This document shows, piece after piece, positions 8,701-15,963 of a stretch of DNA of 28,765 nt. The DNA is taken from contig DCHL01000187.1 of NCBI GenBank assembly GCA_002317595.1, positions 1 to 28,765 of the forward strand, written 5' to 3'. The notes beneath the pieces are model-generated. The model saw only the letters and a program-made list of their open reading frames with translations, was not told the DNA's origin and made no database searches. Both the position numbers and the translations under genes were made by a program. Source of the DNA: Lachnospiraceae bacterium UBA1753. GTDB lineage: Bacteria > Bacillota > Clostridia > Lachnospirales > Lachnospiraceae. Position 1 is the first letter of the stretch, and every line of letters starts with the position of its first letter.

Positions 8701-8866
8701 TCGGGCCGCCTTTTCGGCTGTTCCGCTCGGCAGTACGCTTGGAAATGCTGGGGCACCGACACTGGCAGCAATTACTGATGGTTCAGGAGGCATTGACACG
8801 AGGGTGATTGATGAGGCCGAGTGGACAAGACAGATTGAGGAACTGAAGAAGATTATCGGAGAGTAA
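2708..8866 (+). CDS. Giant 2052-residue protein, candidate injection-system cargo or scaffold
   Basis: No catalytic motif was recognised. The first 120 residues are charged and look disordered. Gly/Ala linkers occur near 243-262 and an Ala/Pro linker near 346-366. About 718-860 is a beta-type Gly/Ala/Ser-rich segment (for example GVKASAGCEISASLLAGGG) ending in aromatic strands with DWEYNVFKF, which recalls regions of very large proteins linked to extracellular contractile injection systems. The remaining 1150 residues are mostly charged helices and contain a recurring degenerate motif, roughly T-I-D-x-hydrophobic-x-x-Tyr/Phe-Glu-x-x-Arg, near 1005, 1137, 1289, 1444, 1624, 1837 and 1916. There is no signal peptide or membrane helix, so it starts in the cytoplasm. 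GAGGAG precedes the ATG. The next gene, the ATPase, starts one base after the stop, implying translational coupling. No HExxH metallopeptidase motif was found. Confidence 0.8.
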   Translation: MPRGQVKIEQNANSLVDKVKGRGKKSSRNDMTAEALAMASYVSKQDGTADNIAESYDENDAAQKFFKARAKRITDDLDSLLYGSGAGGYDETLGDMSINGDMMDTEIARDDMTQSKGGFKYWFKHLFYDKDIQNVMALGARFDETRTTENTQYIKRKDVYTTDLMMPVPGVVVDARSIRLVGKYFKSPADQGRTEIYMPVGGKKPRLAVFTGATRALADYDVTAFGIEKATKDSPARTVIRAEGTGGAGAGASGALREKLSPHLTRSLTFSEIAIDSQILAGGRPKVAFEDAKVQYTDDVAGSAINGVTLDNVNATLQNGQGVVVLDSLGADTATIEKTAMDADAAVLAQPPAPAAPAPAEAAPTLKSISVNTGKSKEELEAEKKAKKEQEERNDYHEMAMDPLQNIPAIGKVKGLGGEIDVSETGRYKAELTFKAKGSYYDYVQRGVTRYDKDGKKYVEDIRKGDDFDNFFDFLLGNPSVKAQESAANRLNAIKALRKEKLAQGEEISDEDMAVLVEDALGTTLGEDFLSSISNSVLGENVTRFWTVFMNKHKLENAGLYKSSISADLLEEFIGERQIQVFKTIASGFKKDSTPLNQRLSEYWEALGKGKELSGTESIPGIPMPIDEDAVAKAEKDRKKSGAISVRSAVLPYVVAEFSYKPYINFSPIGDLKIEPLEDAKTIEEARAEFKEKALAKGVTADELRAGVLDEDFKAAYSNIKYSIQPSFGVKASAGCEISASLLAGGGMILAVKGTVFGQAGGEVGISANAEFIMEYGDNGVKWSDTVAKAGISGDIKLSGSVGIKAGIASELFDWEYNVFKFNALSLSLGPFSWGGKMNLGSTNDGSIPRFSSEAKAEFSAAHLPKLFKGGSSDSGFKYEPQELPSGMQAMVDEARAYVGQFDALRDKVSTIMKIIKNPANAHLAREGTESFTALREVLANLAIQLREKNTQFVDTIEGLKTMVEGMKADKTYKKKSKKIADRIQKHQDRIDRLNPATAPAGFDPDDVLDFYEDGITRTQGKGDYEKYQKKKMTSKKLQEIGLSDVATASGGTEKKYKQMLKAKLDEVIENKRALIEQIRNYPVGANAGETFGEFYKRIAPRSKVYEHLGVADTLTRQITDSNGNTVDETPLMRLREFEKKRLEKATAGETSNVEKIKAYLAKHKIDKRIPNKEFSTWYFDTLGAGTWLSLQTVDYLTPKVMMAAMQRALRTSYNESTSGEYSFERLRILEQFKARHTAALEKVKKATTDPERDAARTEAANIETEARAAFFVNEKVKENYRNKFYRTSTIDDLISYESSWNEAGQEDKWGVFAHHEDERNQRDRRAALLSVIKSKIGQLDDAGITNLNVAQKAELRTAIGANEDAMAEMHNLGIVDSTTNAKGEKLTSEAGAIDLSKIGFWKDRKYGGLSRFFGRIGDTLKLMAAGATSHVGMRRQVIMENVSFDTILDYERTRAAEYDPGDKNAVRHNAILAYLKARRALILAEKDPKKQKALVKAEREQYFSGILDEKLGFGGWKSKDHSEIISRIESGVINDYRVSAAILEKDQVSYQDQHTQRLAQLKKLKAENPDMSALEAYYIYNNDIRDYSAIRRLIPIGTRGFEDWMKSEEQKKVGAAGDICDIATIDQMIRFQKRKLSRNTRSHTMRAGYLGTQAVDRGTSVIPILGNFDAFDTDKKKIEKSADIYQEGMYGLYEKMKVWYEKYEADAGKKSDMERQKEFSQKVRDNLLQGAFAKNWMFLNFLNNLPPIAALEYEAMRAGEKGAKYQERLDLIDKFEDRPDGSLSREERQRYLAAVRQDHFFKRNLTRDKNYQSAYDKELEERYEKGEYDLTKETAIEYQELRILELKREYLKMEAEMEAARVSETARAGSTADSIEEAQFKAFVKNGGEKIMLEDSEVKAAVDAELATGIDRSRDAITEFEESRIRYYEDLQAKLDMPANKISEIQKQYQADNIWIDMVLPQIEGARPEDIFNGDARFTESIDRMIDYKNPGEDPELRAAFSAVPLGSTLGNAGAPTLAAITDGSGGIDTRVIDEAEWTRQIEELKKIIGE

Positions 8867-8867
8867 A

Positions 8868-10919
8868 GTGAGACGTTTAGCAATACTTGGAGCACTAAAA
8901 ATTTCAGAGTATATAAGGCAGAATTTTGAGGAGAAGGAGTATGCAGAGTTTGATTCCCTTCTTGCTCAGAATATGGATGCCGAGGAAATCCAGCAGACAG
9001 AAGCTGAGGTCTTCAGGGAGGTTGCCGGCGAGGATGAGAACCTTGCCGCAGTGCTTGGCAGGTGCGGCGGCAATGAAGTCGCAATCACTCTTTTGGAACT
9101 ATGCATTCTGCGTTATGTAAACCAAGAGTACGTTAGGCTTCTTGAGATGATATCACCGGGTAACGGAAAGGGCGTGAGCCTAAATGCGGCGGCAAGAGTT
9201 GCTGAGTCTGTGAGTGAAAATGAGGACTGTGCCAATCCAGTGTATATCATGAAGGCGGGAAGACGCCTTGAGCTTCTGCTTATGGTTTCGCAGTCTGATA
9301 CAGATATGATGCGTGGGGTGTTTGCCTGTGATGCGACACTTGCAGCCTTCCTCTATGGCAATGTATCTGGGGAGGATGTTGCGTCGGGCGAGATTCTTGA
9401 CAGGATTTTAAGGGATGACTGCAGCATTTATGACAGTGATATCGAGAAGGAGCAGCGTCTTTTCGGCTATGAGGAATCGGCATCTTTGTTTGCAAGGACG
9501 GCTGACGGACTTGAGAAGAGCAGCAGCGACTATATCTGCGTTGTGATAAGCGGAGAACCGGGCAGCGGGCGCCTTGCCCATGCAAGATTTCTTGAGAAGG
9601 GCGGCAGAAGGATGCTTGTGACTGATTATTCCTTCCTCACAGGAGAGGGGACCACGCCCCTGCGGCTTGCCAGCATACTGCGTCTGTGCGTACTGTATGG
9701 ACTCGACCTGTGTGTTAAGGATATAGAGAAGGATGAAAATACCATATTTTTTACACGGAGAATTCAGGAACAGTTCGGGCGCTATGTGGGAAGGGGAAGG
9801 CTCTATCTGCTTACCGACGAGAACGTGAAGCTTGTGCCGTTCATGAAATGTATGTACTGCTGCCATGAGATAGAAAGGCCGATAGGTGAGAGGGCAAAGG
9901 CACTCTGGTCGGGAATGCTCGGTGACTGCGGTCTGACGGGATATGACGCGGAGGAACTTTCGTCTGTGCTCACTATGAATGCGGGACAGCTTAAGGGCGT
10001 CGTCGGGAGAATGGCAGAACTCGAGGCCCTATCTGGGGAGAGGATTTCCCGGGAAAAAATATACAGGATGTGCTATGAGGCCCTCGATGATGGGCGCTAC
10101 GAGAACGTGAAGCGCGTTGAACCAGGGTATTCGCTGGAGGATCTTAAGATTGACGTGCGCAAGAAGGCGGTGCTTCGCGAAATCTGCAATCAGGTCAGAT
10201 ACCGCAACAAGGTCTATGAAAAGTGGGGCATGTCTGAGAAATACGCCTATGGAAGATGCGTTTCGATTCTTCTTGCGGGCCCTCCTGGAACGGGAAAGAC
10301 GATGGCAGTGCATGCCCTAGCCAAGGAGCTTGGACTTGAGATGTACAAGGTTGACCTGTCACAGGTTGTTGATAAGTACATTGGTGAGACGGAGAAGCGT
10401 CTTGAGGAAGTGTTCGCCAAGGCTGAGCGCAGCAATATGATCCTGTTCTTTGATGAGGCTGATGCTGTGATGGGCAAGAGGACTGACACGAACGACGCCC
10501 ATGACAAAAGTGCCAACACCCAGATAGCCTTTATTCTTCAGAGAATGGAGAGTTATGACGGAATCGTTGTACTTGCAACCAATCTCATGATGAATATCGA
10601 CAAGGCGTTCATGAGAAGAATCAGATATGTACTTCAGTTTGAGTATCCTTCGCCTGAAGTCAGGTACGATATCTGGAAGAGTGCCTTTGCAAAGGGAGTT
10701 CCGGTATCGCCGGAGGTGGATTTCGGATTTCTTGCTGAATCCTTCGAGGTGTCAGGCGCTGTTATAAAGAACATAGTGCTCAATGCTACCTTCTACGCCG
10801 CTGCGGACGACACAGCGGTCACTATGGAACATATCATGCAGGCTGTATTCAGGGAAGAGGCGAAGGATCACGGCATCATTGGAAGTGCCGACCTGTCGCG
10901 GTATGAGTATCTAAAATAA
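8868..10919 (+). CDS. AAA+ ATPase of the eCIS Afp15 type
   Basis: This 683-residue protein has a complete AAA+ module in its C-terminal half: Walker A GPPGTGKT at 471-478, Walker B ILFFDEADA with Asp529 and Glu530, sensor-1 Asn572 in VVLATN, and arginines 583-584 in FMRRIRYVLQF. The N-terminal half holds a second, degenerate P-loop (GEPGSGR, 229-235) in which the lysine is arginine and no Thr follows, so it probably does not hydrolyse ATP. Length, the degenerate-then-active order and the MNIDKAFMRRI stretch match the ATPase of Afp/PVC-type contractile injection systems, thought to act in late assembly or sheath/tube length control. The start is GTG, one base after the previous stop and with GGAGAG overlapping that stop. 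The next gene follows with no gap. AAA+ is certain; the Afp15 assignment is by remembered pattern. Confidence 0.85.
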   Translation: MRRLAILGALKISEYIRQNFEEKEYAEFDSLLAQNMDAEEIQQTEAEVFREVAGEDENLAAVLGRCGGNEVAITLLELCILRYVNQEYVRLLEMISPGNGKGVSLNAAARVAESVSENEDCANPVYIMKAGRRLELLLMVSQSDTDMMRGVFACDATLAAFLYGNVSGEDVASGEILDRILRDDCSIYDSDIEKEQRLFGYEESASLFARTADGLEKSSSDYICVVISGEPGSGRLAHARFLEKGGRRMLVTDYSFLTGEGTTPLRLASILRLCVLYGLDLCVKDIEKDENTIFFTRRIQEQFGRYVGRGRLYLLTDENVKLVPFMKCMYCCHEIERPIGERAKALWSGMLGDCGLTGYDAEELSSVLTMNAGQLKGVVGRMAELEALSGERISREKIYRMCYEALDDGRYENVKRVEPGYSLEDLKIDVRKKAVLREICNQVRYRNKVYEKWGMSEKYAYGRCVSILLAGPPGTGKTMAVHALAKELGLEMYKVDLSQVVDKYIGETEKRLEEVFAKAERSNMILFFDEADAVMGKRTDTNDAHDKSANTQIAFILQRMESYDGIVVLATNLMMNIDKAFMRRIRYVLQFEYPSPEVRYDIWKSAFAKGVPVSPEVDFGFLAESFEVSGAVIKNIVLNATFYAAADDTAVTMEHIMQAVFREEAKDHGIIGSADLSRYEYLK

Positions 10920-12890
10920 ATGAAAATACGTACGAAACTAATGTTAATAAATCTCGGTGTGGCACTTGTCTCGACGATGCTCGTGGCAGTGTGCCTCATT
11001 GTGCTGTTTACGTCGAATGGCCGCAGGACTCTGGCGCTGTTTGGGGAACTTGATGAAAGGCTTTCGAGCCTGTCGCATGATGAGGCGAAAGAATCAAGCT
11101 TTGAATACACAGAGGAAATAGTGGAGAAGCAGGCCAATGTCACCGGCAGCTTCATGGGTGGCTATCGTAAGATTCTGGAACTTGAGAAACTGAACCTGGA
11201 AAAAATGTATGAGGGAAAGCCGGGAAACGAGGCTGAGATAATCGACGCAGTGGCAGAGCTTCTGGGTGAAGCATTTACGGACGATGCTTCCATGCAGCAT
11301 GCATACATAGTGACAGCATCGGGAGTCCAGCGCGAACTCGGCAACGAAGAGCGGTTTGCCGGGAAGGACCTGCGCGATAGCGAGGCATATAAGCAGATAT
11401 CCGAAGGTGATGGTGAGTTTGTCTGGACAGAGGCATATTCTGACAGAGAGGGAAGACCTGTCATCACTGGCGGAACGGCATTTCATGATGTGGATGGCAC
11501 CGTGGCGGGAGTGATAGCCACAGATCTTTTCTTTGATTCTGTGATGCCTCGGATTATGAATGCCAAAATTGGTGAAGACGGAATGGCCTTCATCGTTGTC
11601 TCTGATGAGAATGCATTTCCTACGGAGACCATTGGCAGCCTGGTGAAGAAGGATGAGAAATGGAAAAAATGTATAGCGGATATTTTTTCCACAAAGAAGG
11701 GCAGTCTCACGGGAGAGATTGATGGGAAACCTGTATATGTGATATTCAGGCAGATTCCAGGCATGGAATGGATATTCTGCTCTGTTATCACAGATGAAGA
11801 GATTGCGGGGACGGCAGACCTTATCCAGGCAGAGATAGAGCTGTCGGAGACAGATTTTGCGGCGCAGACAACTGGCAATTTCAGGAATATCCTTGCAGCA
11901 GCCGTGCTGATGATCCTGCTGGTACTGCTGGGAACTGCAGTTGTGTCATATCTGGTGGCCGGTATGTTCACAAGACCGATTCTTGACCTTCATAAGGGCG
12001 TCGAGGCTATTGGTGGTGGCAATCTCGACAGAAGAATTGAGGTGAAATCTGCTGATGAGATTGGGGAACTGACAGAGGCTTACAACGCTATGGCGACGCG
12101 TCTTCTGGAATATATTGATGACGTAAAGAAAATGGCAGCTGAGAAGGAGCACGTTGAGGCTGAGATGTCGATGGCTGCTGACATTCAGAGCGGTATGCTT
12201 CCGGGAGGACCGATCAGCGGAGTGGGCTATGAGGCGGCGGGCTTCATGAGGCCGGCAAAGAGCGTGGGCGGAGATTACTATGATTACTTTGAGGTGGATG
12301 ACACTCATGTGGCATTTGTGATTGCCGACGTGTCCGACAAGGGCATCCCAGCTGCACTTTTCATGGCGATAGGAAGGACCGTGACCAGGGAAATTACAAA
12401 GTCCGGAGATGGCCTTGAGGATGTGTTCTTCAGGGTGAATAACATCCTTTCAAGGAACAACGAGAACTGTCAGTTCATCACAGCCTTTGAGGCGGTACTT
12501 GACCGAGTGACAGGAGAGGTTACGTATGTTAATGCCGGGCATGAGCCGCCGATGATTGTCCATGTTGACGGAAGCGTTGAAGAGGTTTACATAAAATCCG
12601 GACTACCACTTGGTATCATGGAGGACTGCAGCTATGAAACCGGCAGTCTTAAACTAAAATGTGGTGAACTCCTTTATATGTACACTGACGGTGTAACAGA
12701 TGGCGTAAACAGTCAGGAAGAAAGGTTCGAGCGCGATAGAATTGTGAAATTCCTCTCATCTGTCAACAGGGATGCGTTCGTCCTTGAGGAGATAGGCCGT
12801 TTTGTTGAAGAACTGGACAGATATTCACAGGGTATGAGCCAGGCGGATGATATTACCATGCTTATGCTCAGATACAATGGGACAAAATAG
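10920..12890 (+). CDS. Membrane sensor phosphatase, Cache-HAMP-SpoIIE (PPM)
   Basis: This 656-residue protein has the layout of a receptor-type serine/threonine phosphatase of the RsbU/SpoIIE class. A membrane helix lies at about 8-30, followed by an extracellular Cache-like sensor domain to about 320 (with FVWTEAYSDREGRPVITGG). A second membrane helix lies at about 323-349, then a HAMP domain to about 400, a helical linker and the phosphatase domain. Metal-binding acidic positions are present: GGDYYDYF with Asp452, IADVSDKGIPAAL with Asp470, YTDGVTD with Asp590 and QADDIT with Asp643/644. It should dephosphorylate a protein, classically an STAS-domain anti-sigma antagonist, in response to an external ligand; no such partner is visible in the window. 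The ATG follows the ATPase stop directly, which ties its expression to the injection-system ATPase. Confidence 0.9.
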   Translation: MKIRTKLMLINLGVALVSTMLVAVCLIVLFTSNGRRTLALFGELDERLSSLSHDEAKESSFEYTEEIVEKQANVTGSFMGGYRKILELEKLNLEKMYEGKPGNEAEIIDAVAELLGEAFTDDASMQHAYIVTASGVQRELGNEERFAGKDLRDSEAYKQISEGDGEFVWTEAYSDREGRPVITGGTAFHDVDGTVAGVIATDLFFDSVMPRIMNAKIGEDGMAFIVVSDENAFPTETIGSLVKKDEKWKKCIADIFSTKKGSLTGEIDGKPVYVIFRQIPGMEWIFCSVITDEEIAGTADLIQAEIELSETDFAAQTTGNFRNILAAAVLMILLVLLGTAVVSYLVAGMFTRPILDLHKGVEAIGGGNLDRRIEVKSADEIGELTEAYNAMATRLLEYIDDVKKMAAEKEHVEAEMSMAADIQSGMLPGGPISGVGYEAAGFMRPAKSVGGDYYDYFEVDDTHVAFVIADVSDKGIPAALFMAIGRTVTREITKSGDGLEDVFFRVNNILSRNNENCQFITAFEAVLDRVTGEVTYVNAGHEPPMIVHVDGSVEEVYIKSGLPLGIMEDCSYETGSLKLKCGELLYMYTDGVTDGVNSQEERFERDRIVKFLSSVNRDAFVLEEIGRFVEELDRYSQGMSQADDITMLMLRYNGTK

Positions 12891-12902
12891 GAGATATGGG
12901 GG

Positions 12903-15413
12903 ATGGCAGGAGATGAATTATTAAGGCGAAGAAGCCTGGAAAGAGACAGCCATGAAGCACTCCGAATAAATGAGGAGGCTACGGCTCGCACGACCCAGAT
13001 TGCCGGGCGGCAGCGGACAGGGCTGTCAGCAGGTACCAATGCTGCGCTTACCGCAGGTAATACGGCCGGGCTTGTTCATGAAAACAGGATAAGGCAGCTT
13101 CGGCAGCAGGTGGTACAAAGACGAATGGCCCGCGAGGCAGAAATGATTGCTGAGGACCTGTCTGTCAAGAATGTCGCTCAGGGAATAGAAGTAATCGGTG
13201 CCATGGATATCCAGGCTGTGAATGCTGACCTTGAGAGGATGCGGATAAGGAACCTCCGCAAGCAGACAATCAATAATACAGAGGTGCTGCTGCGCGAGGC
13301 AACGCTTCAGTATCCGCAGCCACTGACGATTTCCTTGGAGGAGCTGCAGTTTCGGCAGAACATGAAGTTTGCCGGCTTTATGGAGCTATACAGGAGCTTT
13401 ACCGAGGTGGCGGTCAGTGAAGAGGACCGAGCCGTAATTACCCAGTACGAGAACGCCCTGGAACTGTTCCGGGTAAAGTTCATCACTGGCGACAATCAGC
13501 TGGCGGAGATAGATGAGGAGCAGACACCAAGGCAGAAGGGTATTGCCGCGGTTGATGCCATCCTCATAAGGAGCTTCTGCTCGGGAAGCACCAATATCGG
13601 GAATCAGGCAGTGATATCCCAGCTCATGAAGCGGACTGAGGATGAAAGACTCTTAGTGTATGCCCTGATTGAAAAGGGAATTGAGGATGATATTGGCTTT
13701 GCCGATATGGTTTCCATTGCAACAGACTATGTTCCTGATGCACAGAAGATTTATGAAAAAATAAAGCCGGGAGCCTTTCTTTCGTTCTTTGGAAAAAAGA
13801 AGCTGGACGTTGATGTGATCCTGAATGCAGTGCATGTCTGCGAGAAAAAGCAGACGGAGATTGCCTTCCTGCGACAGACAAGGGATGTCGCTGAGGGACT
13901 TCAGAAGGCTACGTTAACGGATGAGCAGCCAGCAGACTACGACAGTATAGTATCGCAGAGAGCCGTGTGCCTGCTTATGTGTACCAAGGCGGCAGGCGAC
14001 CTTGCACGTTTCTCGAAAAAGAAAAACAAGACGAAGGAAGATAAAAAACGGGCAAAGGCAATTGCCAGGGAACTTGAGGAGAAGCTGAACCTCCTGGTAA
14101 GCCTGGACAACAAGCTGACGGATGGCGATGCTGCGGAGAACCCTGAAAACCGAGAGGCTGCAGGGGTGACGGTCAAGGGCGTAGTCAAGGGGGCGGTGAA
14201 GGCTACCGGTCTTATCGCTCCTATTGCGGGAATGGGTGTTAATTTCGCAAAGCAGCCTTTCGCTGTGCTTGGCTCGATGGGAAAGTCCATCGGTGACGCC
14301 AGTGATGCAATAAAGGAAGGTGTTACGAAAAAATGGCATCTTCCGCAGGATATCGTGCAGAGGATGACCGAGGCCGGTGAGAAGGGTAAGCTTGAGGCCA
14401 TTGGAGCAGCGGCAGAGTCCATAAAGGGAACACTGAATGCGATAGGTATAGCGGGAACCGTAATTTCTTCTGTAACATTTGTTCTTTCGGCATATAAATA
14501 TGCAACAACCTTTAAGACTCAGACCGTGTCGGACAGAGTTTATAATGGAATAGACCTTGCCAACCAGGGCGCGACTGTGCTTAATGGCACGCTTGTTGCA
14601 CTGAAGGCCTATGAGGTAGGCGGCACGGCAGCGGCAGAACTGATGGGTTCAGCTTCAGGTGTGCTTTCCCTTGGGATTGGCGCTGTGAATGTGGGACTTG
14701 GTGTATATGGACTTGCCGAGAATATGGGAGTGCGCCGAATTAAGAGAAATTCGGCAACTGGGAAACTTGCTGCTCAGACTCAGCAACGGAGGATGCAGAT
14801 TTCGAATGATGCCACCTTGGATCTTCAGACCAGACAGCAGCGAGAACAGGAGGTTGTGGAGAAAGCACGGTATGATGCGAATCTCATAAAACTGTCAAAG
14901 CGCATGTCTCAGAGGAAAAACCTGAGTGCAGGCTTTAAGCTCGCGACGGGCGTGCTTGCTCTGGGTGCCGGATTTGCAACGGTGGGAGGAGCATATGTAA
15001 TTGGAGCAGGTCTTGGCGCACTTGCCTTTGCAGCGGGAACAGCGGGATTCATTTCTGACCTGATAGTAAAGAGTGCAGATAAGACAGTTGCGGTTGATGA
15101 GTATCTGCAGCTTGATACAAAGGTAGGCGAAATGTCAAGGAGACTGGGCGCAGACCCTAAATCAAAGCAGATGAAGAACTACCGCAAGGCACTTAAGAAG
15201 GAACTGATGCTTCAGGCAGGATACTCAAGTGAGTCAACCTTCTACGGATATATGATGCATGATTACGCGAACAGGATTTACGACGGAATCTTTAATAATC
15301 CAGGCGGCGACCCTACTGCCTATCACGACCTTGCAAGATCGATGGGACTTAAGGTCAAGCTTGAGAAGGGATATCCGACTCGTGAGATGATTTATACCAA
15401 ACTTACTTCGTAA
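12903..15413 (+). CDS. 836-residue protein with hydrophobic C-terminal stretches, candidate cargo
   Basis: The product is not recognised. Residues 1-80 are rich in Arg, Glu, Thr and Ala and look disordered. Residues 80-420 are charged helices with a lysine-rich patch (SKKKNKTKEDKKRAK). The C-terminal half has several long Gly/Ala/Val-rich stretches that could insert in a membrane: about 426-446, 513-535, 580-606 and 674-722, separated by basic helices. There is no N-terminal signal peptide. A soluble charged head followed by amphipathic or hydrophobic helices is reminiscent of translocator or pore-forming cargo, but also of phage tape-measure or structural proteins. AGGAG lies nine bases before the ATG, and the gene starts 12 bases after the phosphatase gene. 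A small chaperone-like gene follows 11 bases downstream. Function is unknown; cargo is an inference from position and shape. Confidence 0.75.
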   Translation: MAGDELLRRRSLERDSHEALRINEEATARTTQIAGRQRTGLSAGTNAALTAGNTAGLVHENRIRQLRQQVVQRRMAREAEMIAEDLSVKNVAQGIEVIGAMDIQAVNADLERMRIRNLRKQTINNTEVLLREATLQYPQPLTISLEELQFRQNMKFAGFMELYRSFTEVAVSEEDRAVITQYENALELFRVKFITGDNQLAEIDEEQTPRQKGIAAVDAILIRSFCSGSTNIGNQAVISQLMKRTEDERLLVYALIEKGIEDDIGFADMVSIATDYVPDAQKIYEKIKPGAFLSFFGKKKLDVDVILNAVHVCEKKQTEIAFLRQTRDVAEGLQKATLTDEQPADYDSIVSQRAVCLLMCTKAAGDLARFSKKKNKTKEDKKRAKAIARELEEKLNLLVSLDNKLTDGDAAENPENREAAGVTVKGVVKGAVKATGLIAPIAGMGVNFAKQPFAVLGSMGKSIGDASDAIKEGVTKKWHLPQDIVQRMTEAGEKGKLEAIGAAAESIKGTLNAIGIAGTVISSVTFVLSAYKYATTFKTQTVSDRVYNGIDLANQGATVLNGTLVALKAYEVGGTAAAELMGSASGVLSLGIGAVNVGLGVYGLAENMGVRRIKRNSATGKLAAQTQQRRMQISNDATLDLQTRQQREQEVVEKARYDANLIKLSKRMSQRKNLSAGFKLATGVLALGAGFATVGGAYVIGAGLGALAFAAGTAGFISDLIVKSADKTVAVDEYLQLDTKVGEMSRRLGADPKSKQMKNYRKALKKELMLQAGYSSESTFYGYMMHDYANRIYDGIFNNPGGDPTAYHDLARSMGLKVKLEKGYPTREMIYTKLTS

Positions 15414-15424
15414 AGGAGAAAAAA

Positions 15425-15958
15425 ATGAGCCAGTTTGATGAAAAGACATTGGAGCTTCTAGTTGATATAGAACAGATGCTGCGTGAGGAGAATATTGCAG
15501 CAGTCCTTAAGAAGAAGGGCGAGGAGGATTATACGTTTTCAATGCTCAGTGCCCTTATTGAAAATATGAGTTTTGAGGGAATGGACGGCCTCGGGGAGTT
15601 TTTCTTCATGCCCGAGAAGGAAGGCCTTTCTGAGATAGGTATCTTCCAGTCAGTCATCACCTTCGCAGAGGATGTTGATGCGGATACCCTTGAGAAGCTT
15701 AACCAGGTAGCTTCGATTCTTAATTTTTACATGGAGAGCGGCTCCTTCTCAGGAGACTGCGAGGGTCGCAACTTCACCTTCAAGACCTCTGTTGTGCTTC
15801 CGCTTGAAGGCGACATGGAGACGCTTAAGTCGATTGTCGAGCTTAATGCAGGACAGGCAATCATCACGGCAACAAGCTTTGCGGATGTGTTCAGGAAGGT
15901 TGTTGTTGGAACCATGAGCATCGATGAAATCAGGGAATTAGTGAGCCCGAAGGAGTGA
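15425..15958 (+). CDS. Small acidic protein, chaperone-like or YbjN-like
   Basis: This 177-residue acidic protein follows the 836-residue protein with an 11-base gap and has aaaggag before its ATG. The alternating helix/strand order (FFFMPEKEGLSEIGIFQSVI, then a helix DTLEKLNQVASILNFYM, then a strand, and a final helix EIRELV) fits a YbjN or secretion-chaperone type of fold. No catalytic motif, signal peptide or membrane helix is present. It would be the second such small protein beside a very large protein in this run. The family call is tentative and the chaperone role is inference. Confidence 0.6.
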   Translation: MSQFDEKTLELLVDIEQMLREENIAAVLKKKGEEDYTFSMLSALIENMSFEGMDGLGEFFFMPEKEGLSEIGIFQSVITFAEDVDADTLEKLNQVASILNFYMESGSFSGDCEGRNFTFKTSVVLPLEGDMETLKSIVELNAGQAIITATSFADVFRKVVVGTMSIDEIRELVSPKE

Positions 15959-15963
15959 CATAT

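Noticed and set aside
2708..8866. DUF4157-type (HExxH) eCIS toxin
   Set aside because: No HExxH motif occurs in the 2052-residue protein or in the other large proteins, so only a general resemblance of the beta-rich segment remains.
15955..15963. GTG start for GNAT copy 1
   Set aside because: The GTG overlaps the AAGGAG ribosome binding site; the ATG at 15964 is correctly spaced from it.
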